The position numbers and the translations under genes are program-made. A stretch of 64,000 nucleotides of DNA from Actinomadura parmotrematis (lineage in GTDB: Bacteria > Actinomycetota > Actinomycetes > Streptosporangiales > Streptosporangiaceae). How positions within the stretch are numbered: position 1 is the first letter of the stretch; each line of letters starts with the position of its first letter. Shown here piece after piece: positions 8,455 through 16,647 of the stretch. The stretch lies in contig NZ_JAIBOA010000012.1 of the NCBI RefSeq assembly GCF_019458805.1, positions 124,001 through 188,000 of the forward strand, in the 5' to 3' direction. Below the pieces are notes generated by a model, which did not search any database, was not told the origin of the DNA, and was given only the letters and a program-made list of their open reading frames with translations.

Positions 8455-9535
8455 CGAGGAACTCCATGATCACGTCGGCGATGCGGGGGCCGGCCTGGCC
8501 GTCCCACAGCGGCGGCTTGCGGTGCTCGGCCGCCGGTTCGGCGTCGAGGGCCTTGCGGACGGCGGGGACGAGCTCCTCGAAGGTGACGAGGCGGTTCGTC
8601 CCGTGGGTGAGGGTGATGGGCCGCTCGGTGTTCGGGCGGACCGTCAGGCAGGGCACGCCGAGGATCGTCGTCTCCTCCTGGAGGCCGCCCGAGTCGGTGA
8701 CGACGGCCGCGGCGCCGCGCACGGCGGCGATGAAGTCGATGTAGCCGAGCGGGTCCAGGACGTGCACGCGCGGGTGGTCGTCCAGGCCCGCGGCGAGCAG
8801 CGTGGCGCGGCCGCGCGGGTGGACGGGGATGACGACGTCGGCGAGGTCGGCGACGCCGTGCAGCTGCTGCACGAGGGCCGCCGCGGTCTCGGGGTCGTCG
8901 ACGTTGGCGGGCCGGTGCATGGTCGCGAGGACGTACCGGTCGGGCAGGCCGTGGGCGGCGCGGACGCGGGCGGTGTCGAACCGGTCCAGGTTCCGCAGCA
9001 GCGTGTCGATCATCGGGTTGCCGACCAGGTGCGTCCGGTGCACGTCCACCCCCTCGGCCGCCAGGTGGCCGATCGCCTCGGGGCTGGTGACCAGGCAGAG
9101 GTCCGACAGCTGGTCGGTGAGGCGCCGGTTGACCTCCTCGGGCATGGTCATGTCGAACGAGCGGAGGCCCGCCTCGACGTGCGCGACGGGGATGTGCAGC
9201 TTGGCCGCGACGAGCGCGGCGGCGATGGTGGAGTTCACGTCGCCGTACACGATGACGAGATCGGGTGAACGGGTCGTGAACTCCGCCTCAAGCCCCGTCA
9301 TCAGGGCGGCGGTCTGCCGGGCATGGCTCCCCGACCCGACGCCGAGGTTCACGTCCGGCTCGGGCAGCCCGAGCTCGTCGAAGAACACCTCGGACATGGC
9401 CCGGTCGTAGTGCTGGCCGGTGTGCACCACCACCTGCTCGACGCCCCGGCCCGCCAGCGCCCGGATCACCGGCGCGGCCTTGACGAAGTTGGGGCGCGCC
9501 CCGAGGACGTGCACCAGCACGTGCGAAGCCGTCAT
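8447..9535 (-). CDS. wecB: UDP-N-acetylglucosamine 2-epimerase, non-hydrolysing
   Basis: This cytosolic enzyme interconverts UDP-GlcNAc and UDP-ManNAc. The 362-residue product has the family landmarks in order: GARPNFVKAAPV near the N-terminus, HTGQHYD, YGDVNST, HVEAGLRSFD, and near the C-terminus DSGGLQEE and NTERP, which bind the nucleotide. Length fits the family (about 365-380). The start is set at the ATG at 9533-9535 because AAAGG lies six bases upstream; an ATG 18 bases earlier is possible but has no good ribosome site. It lies head to head with the GT4 gene at 9577, leaving only 41 bases between starts. Together with the dehydrogenase at 11048 it could supply UDP-ManNAcA for the surface glycan. 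Confidence 0.93.
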   Translation of the reverse strand: MTASHVLVHVLGARPNFVKAAPVIRALAGRGVEQVVVHTGQHYDRAMSEVFFDELGLPEPDVNLGVGSGSHARQTAALMTGLEAEFTTRSPDLVIVYGDVNSTIAAALVAAKLHIPVAHVEAGLRSFDMTMPEEVNRRLTDQLSDLCLVTSPEAIGHLAAEGVDVHRTHLVGNPMIDTLLRNLDRFDTARVRAAHGLPDRYVLATMHRPANVDDPETAAALVQQLHGVADLADVVIPVHPRGRATLLAAGLDDHPRVHVLDPLGYIDFIAAVRGAAAVVTDSGGLQEETTILGVPCLTVRPNTERPITLTHGTNRLVTFEELVPAVRKALDAEPAAEHRKPPLWDGQAGPRIADVIMEFLGD

Positions 9536-9576
9536 CATTTGCCTTTCGTTCATCGGGGTCGCCTACGCTCCCCGCC

Positions 9577-11025
9577 GTGTCACCGAGAACCACCGCGCCG
9601 AAAACGGCGATCTACCTGCTGGGTTCCGCCTGCCGCCAGCTCCGCGACGACCCGGGGCGGCTGCCCCGGCTCGCGGCCAGGCTGACCCCCGTCCCGGCCG
9701 TCCGCCGGTCCAAGCTGGCGCTGCCCCGCCCCCGCGACCCGCGGCGCGAGTCCGCGGACCTGCAAAAACTTCTTGACGCTCCGGCGGCCTCCCCGAGACC
9801 CGGGCCCCACCTCACCCCGGGGAACGGACCGCGGACCGTCCTCATGTTCGTCACCAATGCGTTGCCCGTCACGAACGCGGGTTACACCGTCCGGACGCAT
9901 CGCGTCGCGCTCGCCCAGCGCGAACTCGGCCTGGCCCCGCACGTGGTGACCCGGCCCGGCTACCCGCTGGGCCAGGGCGTCCGCGACGCCCGCGCCCGCG
10001 TCGACGTCGACGGCGTGCCCTACCACCGGCTGCTGCCGTGGCTGCCCGCCGCCGACCCCGTCCGCGACGTCGCCCAGGGCGCCCGGCTCGCCGGCCGCCT
10101 CATCGACGAGCTCCGGCCGGGCGTCCTGCACGCCGTCAGCAACCACCAGAACGCGGCGGTCGCGCTGGCGGCGGGCCGCCGGCACGGGCTGCGGGTCGTC
10201 TACGAGGTGCGCGGCTTCCTGGAGGACTCCTGGCTGTCGCGCGACCCCGCGCACTCGCCGGACGACGACTTCTACCGGCTCACCCGCGCGCTGGAGACCC
10301 GCCGCATGGCCGAGGCGGACGCCGTCGTCACGCTCGGCGAGGCGATGCGCGCCGAGATCGTCTCGCGCGGCGTCGACCCGGCGAAGGTGTTCACCGTCCC
10401 GAACGGCGTCGACGACGCGTTCCTGGAGCCGCTGCCCGACGGCGCGCCGCTCCGCGCCGAGCTCGGCATCGCGCCGGACGCGACCGTCGTCGGCTTGACC
10501 TCGTCGTTCTACGGCTACGAGGGCATCGGCACGCTCATCGACGCGGCCGCGCTGCTCCGCGACCGGGGCACCCCGGTCGTGCTGCTGCTCGTCGGCGACG
10601 GCCCCGAGCGGGGCGCGCTGGAGCGGCGCGCCGCCGAGCGCGGCGTGCGCGCCGTGTTCACCGGCCGGGTGCCGGTCGCGGCGGTTCGCGGGTATCACGC
10701 GGTCCTCGATGTCTTCGCGGTCCCCAGAACGGCCGACCGAGTTTGCCAATTGGTGACCCCACTCAAACCGATCGAAGCGATGGCAGGGGGAATCCCTGTC
10801 ATAGCAAGTGATGTCAAGGCACTCCGCGAAATCGTGGAACCCGGCGTGACAGGGACGTTAACACTTCCGGAAGACCCGGGAGCCTGGGCCGATTCTCTCG
10901 GTTCGCTCATTTACAGTCCCGAACGACGCCGAAAAATCGGACAGGCCGGTCGGGATCAGGTCAGGGCGGAACGCACGTGGCGTGCCGTCGCCTCCCGCTA
11001 CCGGGCGGCCTACGCAATCGAATGA
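9577..11025 (+). CDS. GT4 glycosyltransferase with atypical low-GC 3' end
   Basis: The 482-residue product is a GT-B retaining glycosyltransferase. An N-terminal basic extension of about 85 residues precedes VLMFVTNALPVTNAGYTVRTH; VPNGVDD lies in the inter-domain linker and TPLKPIEAMAGGIPVIASDV is the donor-binding region. The start is a GTG. From about 10,690 to the stop the base composition drops visibly (ATA, AGT, ACA, AAA codons) and codon 428 (10858-10860) is TTA, while the rest of the gene has the GC-rich third positions of its neighbours. The last ~110 codons may therefore have been exchanged by recombination. It is followed after 22 bases by the UDP-sugar dehydrogenase. A role in building the same surface glycan is inferred. 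Confidence 0.88.
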   Translation: MSPRTTAPKTAIYLLGSACRQLRDDPGRLPRLAARLTPVPAVRRSKLALPRPRDPRRESADLQKLLDAPAASPRPGPHLTPGNGPRTVLMFVTNALPVTNAGYTVRTHRVALAQRELGLAPHVVTRPGYPLGQGVRDARARVDVDGVPYHRLLPWLPAADPVRDVAQGARLAGRLIDELRPGVLHAVSNHQNAAVALAAGRRHGLRVVYEVRGFLEDSWLSRDPAHSPDDDFYRLTRALETRRMAEADAVVTLGEAMRAEIVSRGVDPAKVFTVPNGVDDAFLEPLPDGAPLRAELGIAPDATVVGLTSSFYGYEGIGTLIDAAALLRDRGTPVVLLLVGDGPERGALERRAAERGVRAVFTGRVPVAAVRGYHAVLDVFAVPRTADRVCQLVTPLKPIEAMAGGIPVIASDVKALREIVEPGVTGTLTLPEDPGAWADSLGSLIYSPERRRKIGQAGRDQVRAERTWRAVASRYRAAYAIE

Positions 11026-11047
11026 TCTTCGCGAAGGGAGCCACCTG

Positions 11048-12313
11048 GTGGATCTGGTGGTCATCGGGCTCGGCTACGTCGGGCTGCCGCTGGTGCGCGA
11101 GGCCGCCGCCGCGGGCCTGCAGACCGGCGGCCTGGACCTGAACGCCCGGGTGGTGGACGGCCTCGCCGCGGGCCGGTCGCACATCGACGACGTGTCCGAC
11201 GCCGAGGTGGCGGCGATGCTCGCCGCCGGCTTCCGGCCGAGCACCGACGAGAGCGTGCTGGACGGCGCGCAGACCGTGGTGGTCTGCGTGCCGACCCCGC
11301 TGTCGGAGGAGGGCGGCCCGGACCTGCGGGCCGTCAAGGGCGCGGCCGCGGCCATCGCCCGCCACCTGCGGCCGGGCGTCCTGGTCGTGCTGGAGTCCAC
11401 CACCTACCCCGGCACGACCGAGGAGGTGCTCCGCCCCCTCCTGGAGGAGGGCTCCGGCCTGACCGCGGGCACCGACTTCCGCCTGGCGTTCTCGCCCGAG
11501 CGCATCGACCCGGGCAACCCGGTCTACGGCGTCCGCAACACGCCCAAGATCGTCGGCGGGCTGACGCCGGCGTGCGCGCAGGCCGCCGCCGCCTTCTACG
11601 GCAAGTTCGTGGAGCGGGTCGTGCAGGCCAAGGGCACCCGCGAGGCCGAGATGGCCAAGCTGCTGGAGAACACCTACCGGCACGTCAACATCGCGCTGGT
11701 CAACGAGATGGCGGTGTTCTGCAACGAGCTCGGCATCGACCTGTGGGACGCGATCGACTGCGCCGCCACCAAGCCGTTCGGGTTCCAGGCGTTCCGGCCC
11801 GGCCCCGGCGTCGGCGGGCACTGCATCCCGATCGACCCGAACTACCTGTCGTACAAGGTCCGCTCGCTCGGCTACCCGTTCCGGTTCGTGGAGCTGGCCC
11901 AGGAGATCAACGACCGGATGCCGCGGTACGTCGCCGAGCGGGCGCAGCAGCTGCTGAACCGCGAGGGCCGGGCGCTGAAGGGCGCCAAGGTGCTGCTGCT
12001 CGGCGTCACCTACAAGGCCGACATCGCCGACGAGCGCGAGTCCCCGGCCCGCCCGGTCGCCCGCCGCCTCGCCAAGCTCGGCGCCGACCTGGCCTTCCAC
12101 GACCCGTACGTGACGCGCTGGTCGGTGCGGGACGAGGAGGTGCGGTACGCCGGCGACGACCTCGCCGCCGCGCTGGAGGACGCCGACCTCGTCGTCGTCC
12201 TCGCCGACCACGCCGAGTACGACGCCGGGCTGCTGTCGCGGCACGCGCGGCTGCTGTTCGACACCCGCGGCCGCACCCGCGGAATCCGCAGAGAATCCGT
12301 CGAACTGCTGTGA
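11048..12313 (+). CDS. UDP-HexNAc 6-dehydrogenase (WecC/WbpA type)
   Basis: This NAD-dependent enzyme oxidises C6 of a UDP-sugar in two steps. The 421-residue protein has the dinucleotide motif GLGYVGLPL at its start, ESTTYPGTTEE, SPERIDPGN, the helix with AEMAKLLENTYRHVNIALVNE, and the catalytic-Cys motif GPGVGGHCIPIDP. The GGHCIPIDP form is typical of UDP-N-acetylhexosamine dehydrogenases (UDP-ManNAc, UDP-GlcNAc); UDP-glucose dehydrogenases have GGSCxPKD, as the gene at 38949 roughly does. The GTG start at 11048 has GGGAG seven bases upstream; an upstream in-frame start at 10982 lies inside the preceding gene. With the epimerase at 8447 it forms the usual pair for UDP-ManNAcA, although the two are transcribed in opposite directions. 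Confidence 0.9.
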   Translation: MDLVVIGLGYVGLPLVREAAAAGLQTGGLDLNARVVDGLAAGRSHIDDVSDAEVAAMLAAGFRPSTDESVLDGAQTVVVCVPTPLSEEGGPDLRAVKGAAAAIARHLRPGVLVVLESTTYPGTTEEVLRPLLEEGSGLTAGTDFRLAFSPERIDPGNPVYGVRNTPKIVGGLTPACAQAAAAFYGKFVERVVQAKGTREAEMAKLLENTYRHVNIALVNEMAVFCNELGIDLWDAIDCAATKPFGFQAFRPGPGVGGHCIPIDPNYLSYKVRSLGYPFRFVELAQEINDRMPRYVAERAQQLLNREGRALKGAKVLLLGVTYKADIADERESPARPVARRLAKLGADLAFHDPYVTRWSVRDEEVRYAGDDLAAALEDADLVVVLADHAEYDAGLLSRHARLLFDTRGRTRGIRRESVELL

Positions 12314-12417
12314 CAGGCACCCTGAATGCGCCCCGCGTTCACCCGGGGGGCGCCCGGAATTCACCGGCGCCGGGAATGGTCTCAACGGCTCATCGAAACA
12401 CTTCCGGAGTGAGTGGA

Positions 12418-13530
12418 ATGCGGGTCTGCGTTTGCACGATCGTGCACCATCCCGAGGACGCCAGGATTCTGCACCGGCAGATCCGCGCCCTGCTCGACGC
12501 GGGCCACGAGATCACCTATATCGCCCCCTTCCGCGCGTGCAACGTCACGCCGTGGCGCGAGGTGAGCCCGGTGGACGTCCCGCGCGCCACGGGCCGCAAG
12601 CGGCTCGCCGCGCTGCGCGCCGCGCACCGGGCGCTGGAGGAGCATTCGGCGTACGCCGACCTGGTGCTGCTGCACGACCCCGAGCTGCTCGTCGGGCTGC
12701 CCGCCACGGTGCGGCGCCGCACCGTCGTGTGGGACGTGCACGAGGACACCGCGGCGGCGCTGTCGGCCAAGGGCTGGGTGCCCGGCCCGGCCCGGCCGCT
12801 GCTCCGCCCGCTGGTGCGCCGCCTGGAGCGGCGCACCGAGGACCGCCACCACCTGCTCCTCGCCGAGAACGGCTACGTCGACCGGTTCACCCGGGCGCAC
12901 CCGGTCGTCCCGAACACCACCTACGTCGCCGACCTGCCGCCCGGCCCGCCCGACGACCGGCGCGCCGTCTACGTCGGGCACCTGTCGGTGGCCCGCGGCG
13001 CCCTGGACATGATCGAGACGGCCCGGCTGCTGGCGCCCGAGGGCGTCCTGGTCGAGCTGATCGGCTCGGCCGACGCGGACGTCCGGCCGGCGCTCCGCGA
13101 CGCCCAGCGCGAGGGGATCCTCCGCTGGTACGGGTTCGTCCCGAACGACCGGGCGCTCCGCATCGCCGCGGGCGCGATGGCGGGCCTCGCGCTGCTGCAC
13201 GACGAGCCGAACTACCGGCACTCCATGCCGACCAAGGTCGTGGAGTACATGGCGCACGGCATCCCGGTGGTGACCACGCCGAACCCGCCGGCGGTCGGGA
13301 TCGTCGAGCCGACCGGCGCCGGGATCGTCGTCCCGTTCCGCGACCCGCGGGCGGCCGCCGACGCCGTCCGCCGCCTCCGCGCCGACGTCGAGCTGCGGAC
13401 GGCCGCGGGCAAGAACGGCTACGCCGCCGCCCGCGCCCAGTACCACTGGCCGGCGCAGGCCGAGACGTTCGTCGCCCAGCTGGAGACCTGGGGCGGCCGC
13501 TCCCCCGCCTCCCTCACCGAACCCGCCTGA
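12418..13530 (+). CDS. GT4 glycosyltransferase
   Basis: The 370-residue product starts MRVCVCTIVHHPEDARI, like actinobacterial GT4 enzymes of surface-polymer loci. It continues with LLHDPELL, VVWDVHEDTAAAL, the linker AVYVGHLSVARGALDM, and a donor-site region MPTKVVEYMAHGIPVVTT with an acidic Glu in the E-x7-E-like position. The ATG at 12418 has GGAG eight bases upstream; a GTG nine bases earlier is also possible. A 104-base gap separates it from the dehydrogenase, and a nested palindromic repeat follows its stop, so it is probably the last gene of this rightward unit. Substrate is unknown. Confidence 0.87.
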   Translation: MRVCVCTIVHHPEDARILHRQIRALLDAGHEITYIAPFRACNVTPWREVSPVDVPRATGRKRLAALRAAHRALEEHSAYADLVLLHDPELLVGLPATVRRRTVVWDVHEDTAAALSAKGWVPGPARPLLRPLVRRLERRTEDRHHLLLAENGYVDRFTRAHPVVPNTTYVADLPPGPPDDRRAVYVGHLSVARGALDMIETARLLAPEGVLVELIGSADADVRPALRDAQREGILRWYGFVPNDRALRIAAGAMAGLALLHDEPNYRHSMPTKVVEYMAHGIPVVTTPNPPAVGIVEPTGAGIVVPFRDPRAAADAVRRLRADVELRTAAGKNGYAAARAQYHWPAQAETFVAQLETWGGRSPASLTEPA

Positions 13531-13545
13531 CCACCCTCCGCACAC

Positions 13546-13645
13546 GACCACCCGGTCACCCTCCGTCGACTTGCGGCGTGTTGGCCTGCGGGAGCGCTCC
13601 CATCGCCCAACACGCCGCAAGTCGACGGACGGCGACCAGGGGGTC
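13546..13645. repeat. Nested palindromic repeat, copy 1
   Basis: An inner 64-base palindrome (13564-13627; 28 of 32 positions pair) is bounded by a weaker 15-base outer inverted repeat (13546-13560 with 13631-13645). The inner arm contains the core TGCGGCGTGTTG and its centre is GGGAGCGCTCCC. It lies between convergent genes (GT4 and the beta-propeller protein) and would form a large stem on either transcript. Confidence 0.9.
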
Positions 13646-13669
13646 ATGCGCGGAGGGTGACGGGCGCGG

Positions 13670-15463
13670 TCAGGACGGCGGGGGGACGGCGGGGGGCGGG
13701 GCGGCCGGGGGGAGGCGGGTCGCGAGGACGGCGGCGAGGCGCTCGGCGACGCCGGGGAGCTGCGAGGCGCTGACGACGACGATCGTGCGGTCCACCCGCA
13801 CCGCGACCGTCCCGGCGGTCGGGCCGAGCTCGTACACGTCGTCGCCGCCGAGGTCGAAGCGGTGCCGGGCCTCGGACTGGACGTCGGCGAGCGCGTCCAT
13901 GAGCTGCGCGGCCGACGCGCCGTCCGGCGCGACCCAGCGGACGGCGACCCGCACCGCGCGCGCCCCGGCGGCGCCGCGCTCGTCCTGCTTCGGCGTGTAG
14001 GTGCAGGCGGTCGGGCGCGGCAGCGTCACCGGCCCGACCGACGACCGCTCGGCCCGCACGCTGTAGGCGGGCAGCCGGGCGGCGGTGAGGTCGCCGGGCT
14101 TCAGCAGCGCGCAGGCGTCCGGCCACCGGGCGGCGGGGACGCCGCCGAGCTCGGCCGGTCCGCTCCGGGTGAGGCCGCGGCGGAGCACCAGCAGGTGCGC
14201 CGCGCCGGTCGGGCGGGGCGCGGCCTCGGGCAGCGCCACGTAGAGCATCCCGCCCGCCGCCGCCATCCACGGCACCGCGCCGTCCAGGTCGGGGTCCAGC
14301 GCGAACGGGACGGGCACCGTGGACGCGGCGCCGTCGGCGGGCGACACCAGGTCGACGCCCGCGGGCAGCAGCCCGGGAGCGAGCCGCGGCCGCAGCGCGT
14401 AGATCCGGCCGCCGGCGGCGGCGAGCGCCGCGTAGGCCGGGGTGTCCTGGCGCCACAGCATCCGGCGGGCGACCGGGTCGACGGACTCCATGACGGCGGC
14501 GTCCGGGGGCGCGTCCGCCGGCCGGTACACGACGATCAGGCGGCCGTTCTCGGCCAGCGCCGGGCACATGCCGTCGCCGCACACCTCGTCGCCGGGCCAG
14601 ACCGCGAACGGCTCGCCCGCGGTGTCGAAGGCGCGGAGCGCGGTGCCGTCGGCGGCGAGGGTGAGGCCGCCGCGGACCGAGACGCGGGGCGCGAGCGGCG
14701 AGCCGAGCGGCCGGTCCCACAGGATGCGGCCGGTGCCGGGGTCCAGGGCGAGGAGCCGGCCGCCCCCGGCGCAGTCCAGCGCGAGCGCGGCGAGGCCGTC
14801 CTCGGCGTCGGCGGGCGCGGGCGCGTCCTCGAACAGGCGGCAGCCGGCCGGGACGCGCAGGTGCCAGCGGCGCGCGCCGTCGCCGGCGGCCCGGCCGAAC
14901 ACGACGGCGCGGGTGCCGTCGGTGGTCAGCACCGTGCCGGACCCGGCGGGCCAGCGCAGCGTGGCGCGCGAGCCCTCGGCGGGCCGCTCCCCCGACGCGC
15001 GCCAGAGCAGCGCGCCCGACAGGGCGTCGAAGGCGACGAGGCGCCGGTCGGCGCGGTGCCCGTCGCGCTCCAGGTAGGCGGCGAGCCGCCCGCCGGTCGC
15101 GGCCCAGCCGAGCAGCGACCAGCCGGCCCGCCGGTAGGACCAGCGCAGGTCGCCGGTGCGGGCGTCGCGGACCTCCAGGCCCCGCCCCGACGCGGTGACG
15201 ACCTGCCCGTCGGCGAGCAGGTGGGCGACGCCGTCGTACCCGGCGACCGGGCCGCGGTGGACGCGCGTCGAGCGCTCCCAGCTCACCGCCAGCGGGCCGG
15301 GCGGCGGCCCGCTGTCAAGCTGCCGGGCGAGGGGGTCGGCGGTCTCGGTGCGGCGCACCTGCCACCACTCGGCGGCGAGCACGTACCGGTCGACGAGGAC
15401 GGCGGCGAGCGCGAACGCGGCCAGCACGGCCAGCAGGCCGAGGACCGGCCGTCGCCCGCTCAC
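13670..15463 (-). CDS. Membrane-anchored PQQ-like beta-propeller protein
   Basis: The 597-residue product has one N-terminal membrane helix (about residues 7-26: LGLLAVLAAFALAAVLV) and a large extracytoplasmic part. Repeated blade motifs such as GRGLEVRDARTGDLRWSY, RRLVAFDALSGALLWRA and GRLLALDPGTGRILWDRPLG are the usual PQQ-like (quinoprotein-type) propeller signature. Cys residues in the C-terminal half (GDEVCGDGMCPAL; DACALL with TACTY) could form disulfides. The last ~150 residues form a separate alpha/beta domain. The GTG start has GGAGG seven bases upstream. These propellers usually act as binding or assembly scaffolds rather than enzymes when conserved catalytic residues are absent. 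No partner gene is adjacent. Confidence 0.75.
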   Translation of the reverse strand: MSGRRPVLGLLAVLAAFALAAVLVDRYVLAAEWWQVRRTETADPLARQLDSGPPPGPLAVSWERSTRVHRGPVAGYDGVAHLLADGQVVTASGRGLEVRDARTGDLRWSYRRAGWSLLGWAATGGRLAAYLERDGHRADRRLVAFDALSGALLWRASGERPAEGSRATLRWPAGSGTVLTTDGTRAVVFGRAAGDGARRWHLRVPAGCRLFEDAPAPADAEDGLAALALDCAGGGRLLALDPGTGRILWDRPLGSPLAPRVSVRGGLTLAADGTALRAFDTAGEPFAVWPGDEVCGDGMCPALAENGRLIVVYRPADAPPDAAVMESVDPVARRMLWRQDTPAYAALAAAGGRIYALRPRLAPGLLPAGVDLVSPADGAASTVPVPFALDPDLDGAVPWMAAAGGMLYVALPEAAPRPTGAAHLLVLRRGLTRSGPAELGGVPAARWPDACALLKPGDLTAARLPAYSVRAERSSVGPVTLPRPTACTYTPKQDERGAAGARAVRVAVRWVAPDGASAAQLMDALADVQSEARHRFDLGGDDVYELGPTAGTVAVRVDRTIVVVSASQLPGVAERLAAVLATRLPPAAPPPAVPPPS

Positions 15464-15508
15464 CACGGTCCCTCCCGTACTGTCGCGCCGTCCCGTTACT
15501 GTCGTGCC

Positions 15509-16105
15509 GTGCAGACCTTCACCTCGTGGCGGACCTGGGACGAGGCCCGCGCCGCCCTCGCCGGCGACCTGGACGCCGCCGCCCTGGACCGGCTGGACCG
15601 GGCGGCGGAGGCGGCCCGGAGATGGCACGGTACCCAGCTGCGGCCCACCGGCGTCCCCTACATGGAGCATCTGCTGGAGGCGCTGGAGGTCCTCGTCCGC
15701 GGCGCGGGCGTCACCGATCCTGCCATCCTCGCCGCCGCGCTGCTCCACGACGCCGTCGAGGACACCCCCGCCACCCTCGCCGACGTCGAGGCCGCGTTCG
15801 GGCCGGAGGTCGGCGAGCTGGTCGACTGGGTCACCAAGCCGCCGGCCGGCGGGCCGGGCCGGCAGGCCAAGCGGGCCGCGAAGGCCGCCTACCTGCGGCG
15901 GCTGCGGGACGCGCCCCGCGCGGCGGTCCTGGTGAAGCTGGCCGACCGGGTCAGCAACACCCAGACGCTGGAGGACATGCCGGCCGACTTCCAGCGCCGC
16001 TACTACGCCGAGACCGTCACCTACATCCAGCCGCTCGCGGCGGACGAGCCGTGGTTCCGCGACTGGTACGCGGGGTGGGCCGAGCGGTACGCGCACCTGC
16101 GCTGA
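15509..16105 (+). CDS. HD-domain phosphohydrolase, MESH1-like small alarmone hydrolase
   Basis: The 198-residue product is a stand-alone HD hydrolase with the RelA/SpoT hydrolase pattern. His54 follows GVPYME, His80-Asp81 and Glu84-Asp85 sit in ALLHDAVEDT, and a final Asp lies in VKLADRVSNTQ. These are the Mn-binding and catalytic positions of Mesh1-type (p)ppGpp 3'-pyrophosphohydrolases. There is no synthetase or TGS domain, so it is about the size of known small alarmone hydrolases. The substrate could be (p)ppGpp, but NADPH and other nucleotides have also been reported for this family. The GTG start has no ribosome site; a tandem repeat of about 18 bases (15474-15510) runs straight into it, so the mRNA may be leaderless. 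Confidence 0.8.
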   Translation: MQTFTSWRTWDEARAALAGDLDAAALDRLDRAAEAARRWHGTQLRPTGVPYMEHLLEALEVLVRGAGVTDPAILAAALLHDAVEDTPATLADVEAAFGPEVGELVDWVTKPPAGGPGRQAKRAAKAAYLRRLRDAPRAAVLVKLADRVSNTQTLEDMPADFQRRYYAETVTYIQPLAADEPWFRDWYAGWAERYAHLR

Positions 16106-16118
16106 CACAATCCGTCCC

Positions 16119-16616
16119 ATGGAACGCGAATGGGTCGTCGAGGAGAGCGTGCCGGTGGCGGCGTCCCCGGACGCCGTCTACGCGGCGGTGGCCGATCCGC
16201 GCCGGATGCGCGAGTGGAGCCCCGAGCTGTTCGCCGTCTGGGTGCGCGGGAAGCGGGTCGCCGAGGGCACCCGCTTCGTCGGGTTCAACCGGATCGGCTG
16301 GCGCGTCTGGTTCACCACCTGCGAGGTGACGGCGGCGGTGCCGGGGCGGGCGTTCGCGTTCCGGGTGTCGACGTTCGGGATGCCCGTCGCGCTGTGGGGC
16401 TACCGCGTCGAGGGGACGGGCGAGGGCACGTCCCGGCTCGCCGAGTACTGGGAGGACCTGCGGCGCGACGGCCGCAGCGCCGGCCTCGTGTCGCTGCTCG
16501 GCCGCGTCGGCACCGGGGTGCCCGCCGCCGAGCGGGCCGCGGTGAACCGGCGCGGGATGCGCACCACGCTGGAGCGGATCCGGGCGTCGCTGGAAAGCAC
16601 CGCGCCCCGCCGGTGA
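16119..16616 (+). CDS. SRPBCC (START/Bet v1-like) protein
   Basis: The 165-residue product has the polyketide-cyclase/START-like SRPBCC fold: an N-terminal strand (EWVVEESVPVAASPDAVYAAVADPRRMREWSPEL), the WGYRVEG and SRLAEYWEDL strands in the middle, and a long C-terminal helix (AAVNRRGMRTTLERIRASLE). Such proteins bind a hydrophobic ligand in a central cavity; the ligand cannot be predicted. It starts 13 bases after the HD hydrolase and may share its transcript. The next gene has its own AT-rich promoter region, so it probably ends this unit. Confidence 0.82.
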   Translation: MEREWVVEESVPVAASPDAVYAAVADPRRMREWSPELFAVWVRGKRVAEGTRFVGFNRIGWRVWFTTCEVTAAVPGRAFAFRVSTFGMPVALWGYRVEGTGEGTSRLAEYWEDLRRDGRSAGLVSLLGRVGTGVPAAERAAVNRRGMRTTLERIRASLESTAPRR

Positions 16617-16625
16617 CAACAAAAC

Positions 16626-16639
16626 AAGAACCTGTTCTA
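16626..16639. promoter_or_regulatory. AGAAC-CT-GTTCT palindrome, KstR-like operator candidate
   Basis: A perfect inverted repeat of five bases with a 2-base spacer lies in an AT-rich 31-base gap just before the GTG of the acetoacetate-decarboxylase-fold gene. It matches the mycobacterial KstR consensus TNNAACNNGTTNNA at all fixed positions except the first. A TACTAAT stretch follows directly, so the site would overlap a promoter. Confidence 0.45.
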
Positions 16640-16647
16640 CTAATCCT

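Noticed and set aside
10982-11047. Longer start for the UDP-HexNAc dehydrogenase
   Set aside because: It would overlap the GT4 end by 44 bases without a ribosome site, whereas the GTG at 11048 has GGGAG at good spacing and begins at the Rossmann strand.
1-13530. Secondary-metabolite biosynthetic cluster
   Set aside because: The set of epimerase, dehydrogenase, GT2/GT4, GT-C-like and flippase genes has no PKS, NRPS or tailoring core; a surface glycan is the simpler reading.
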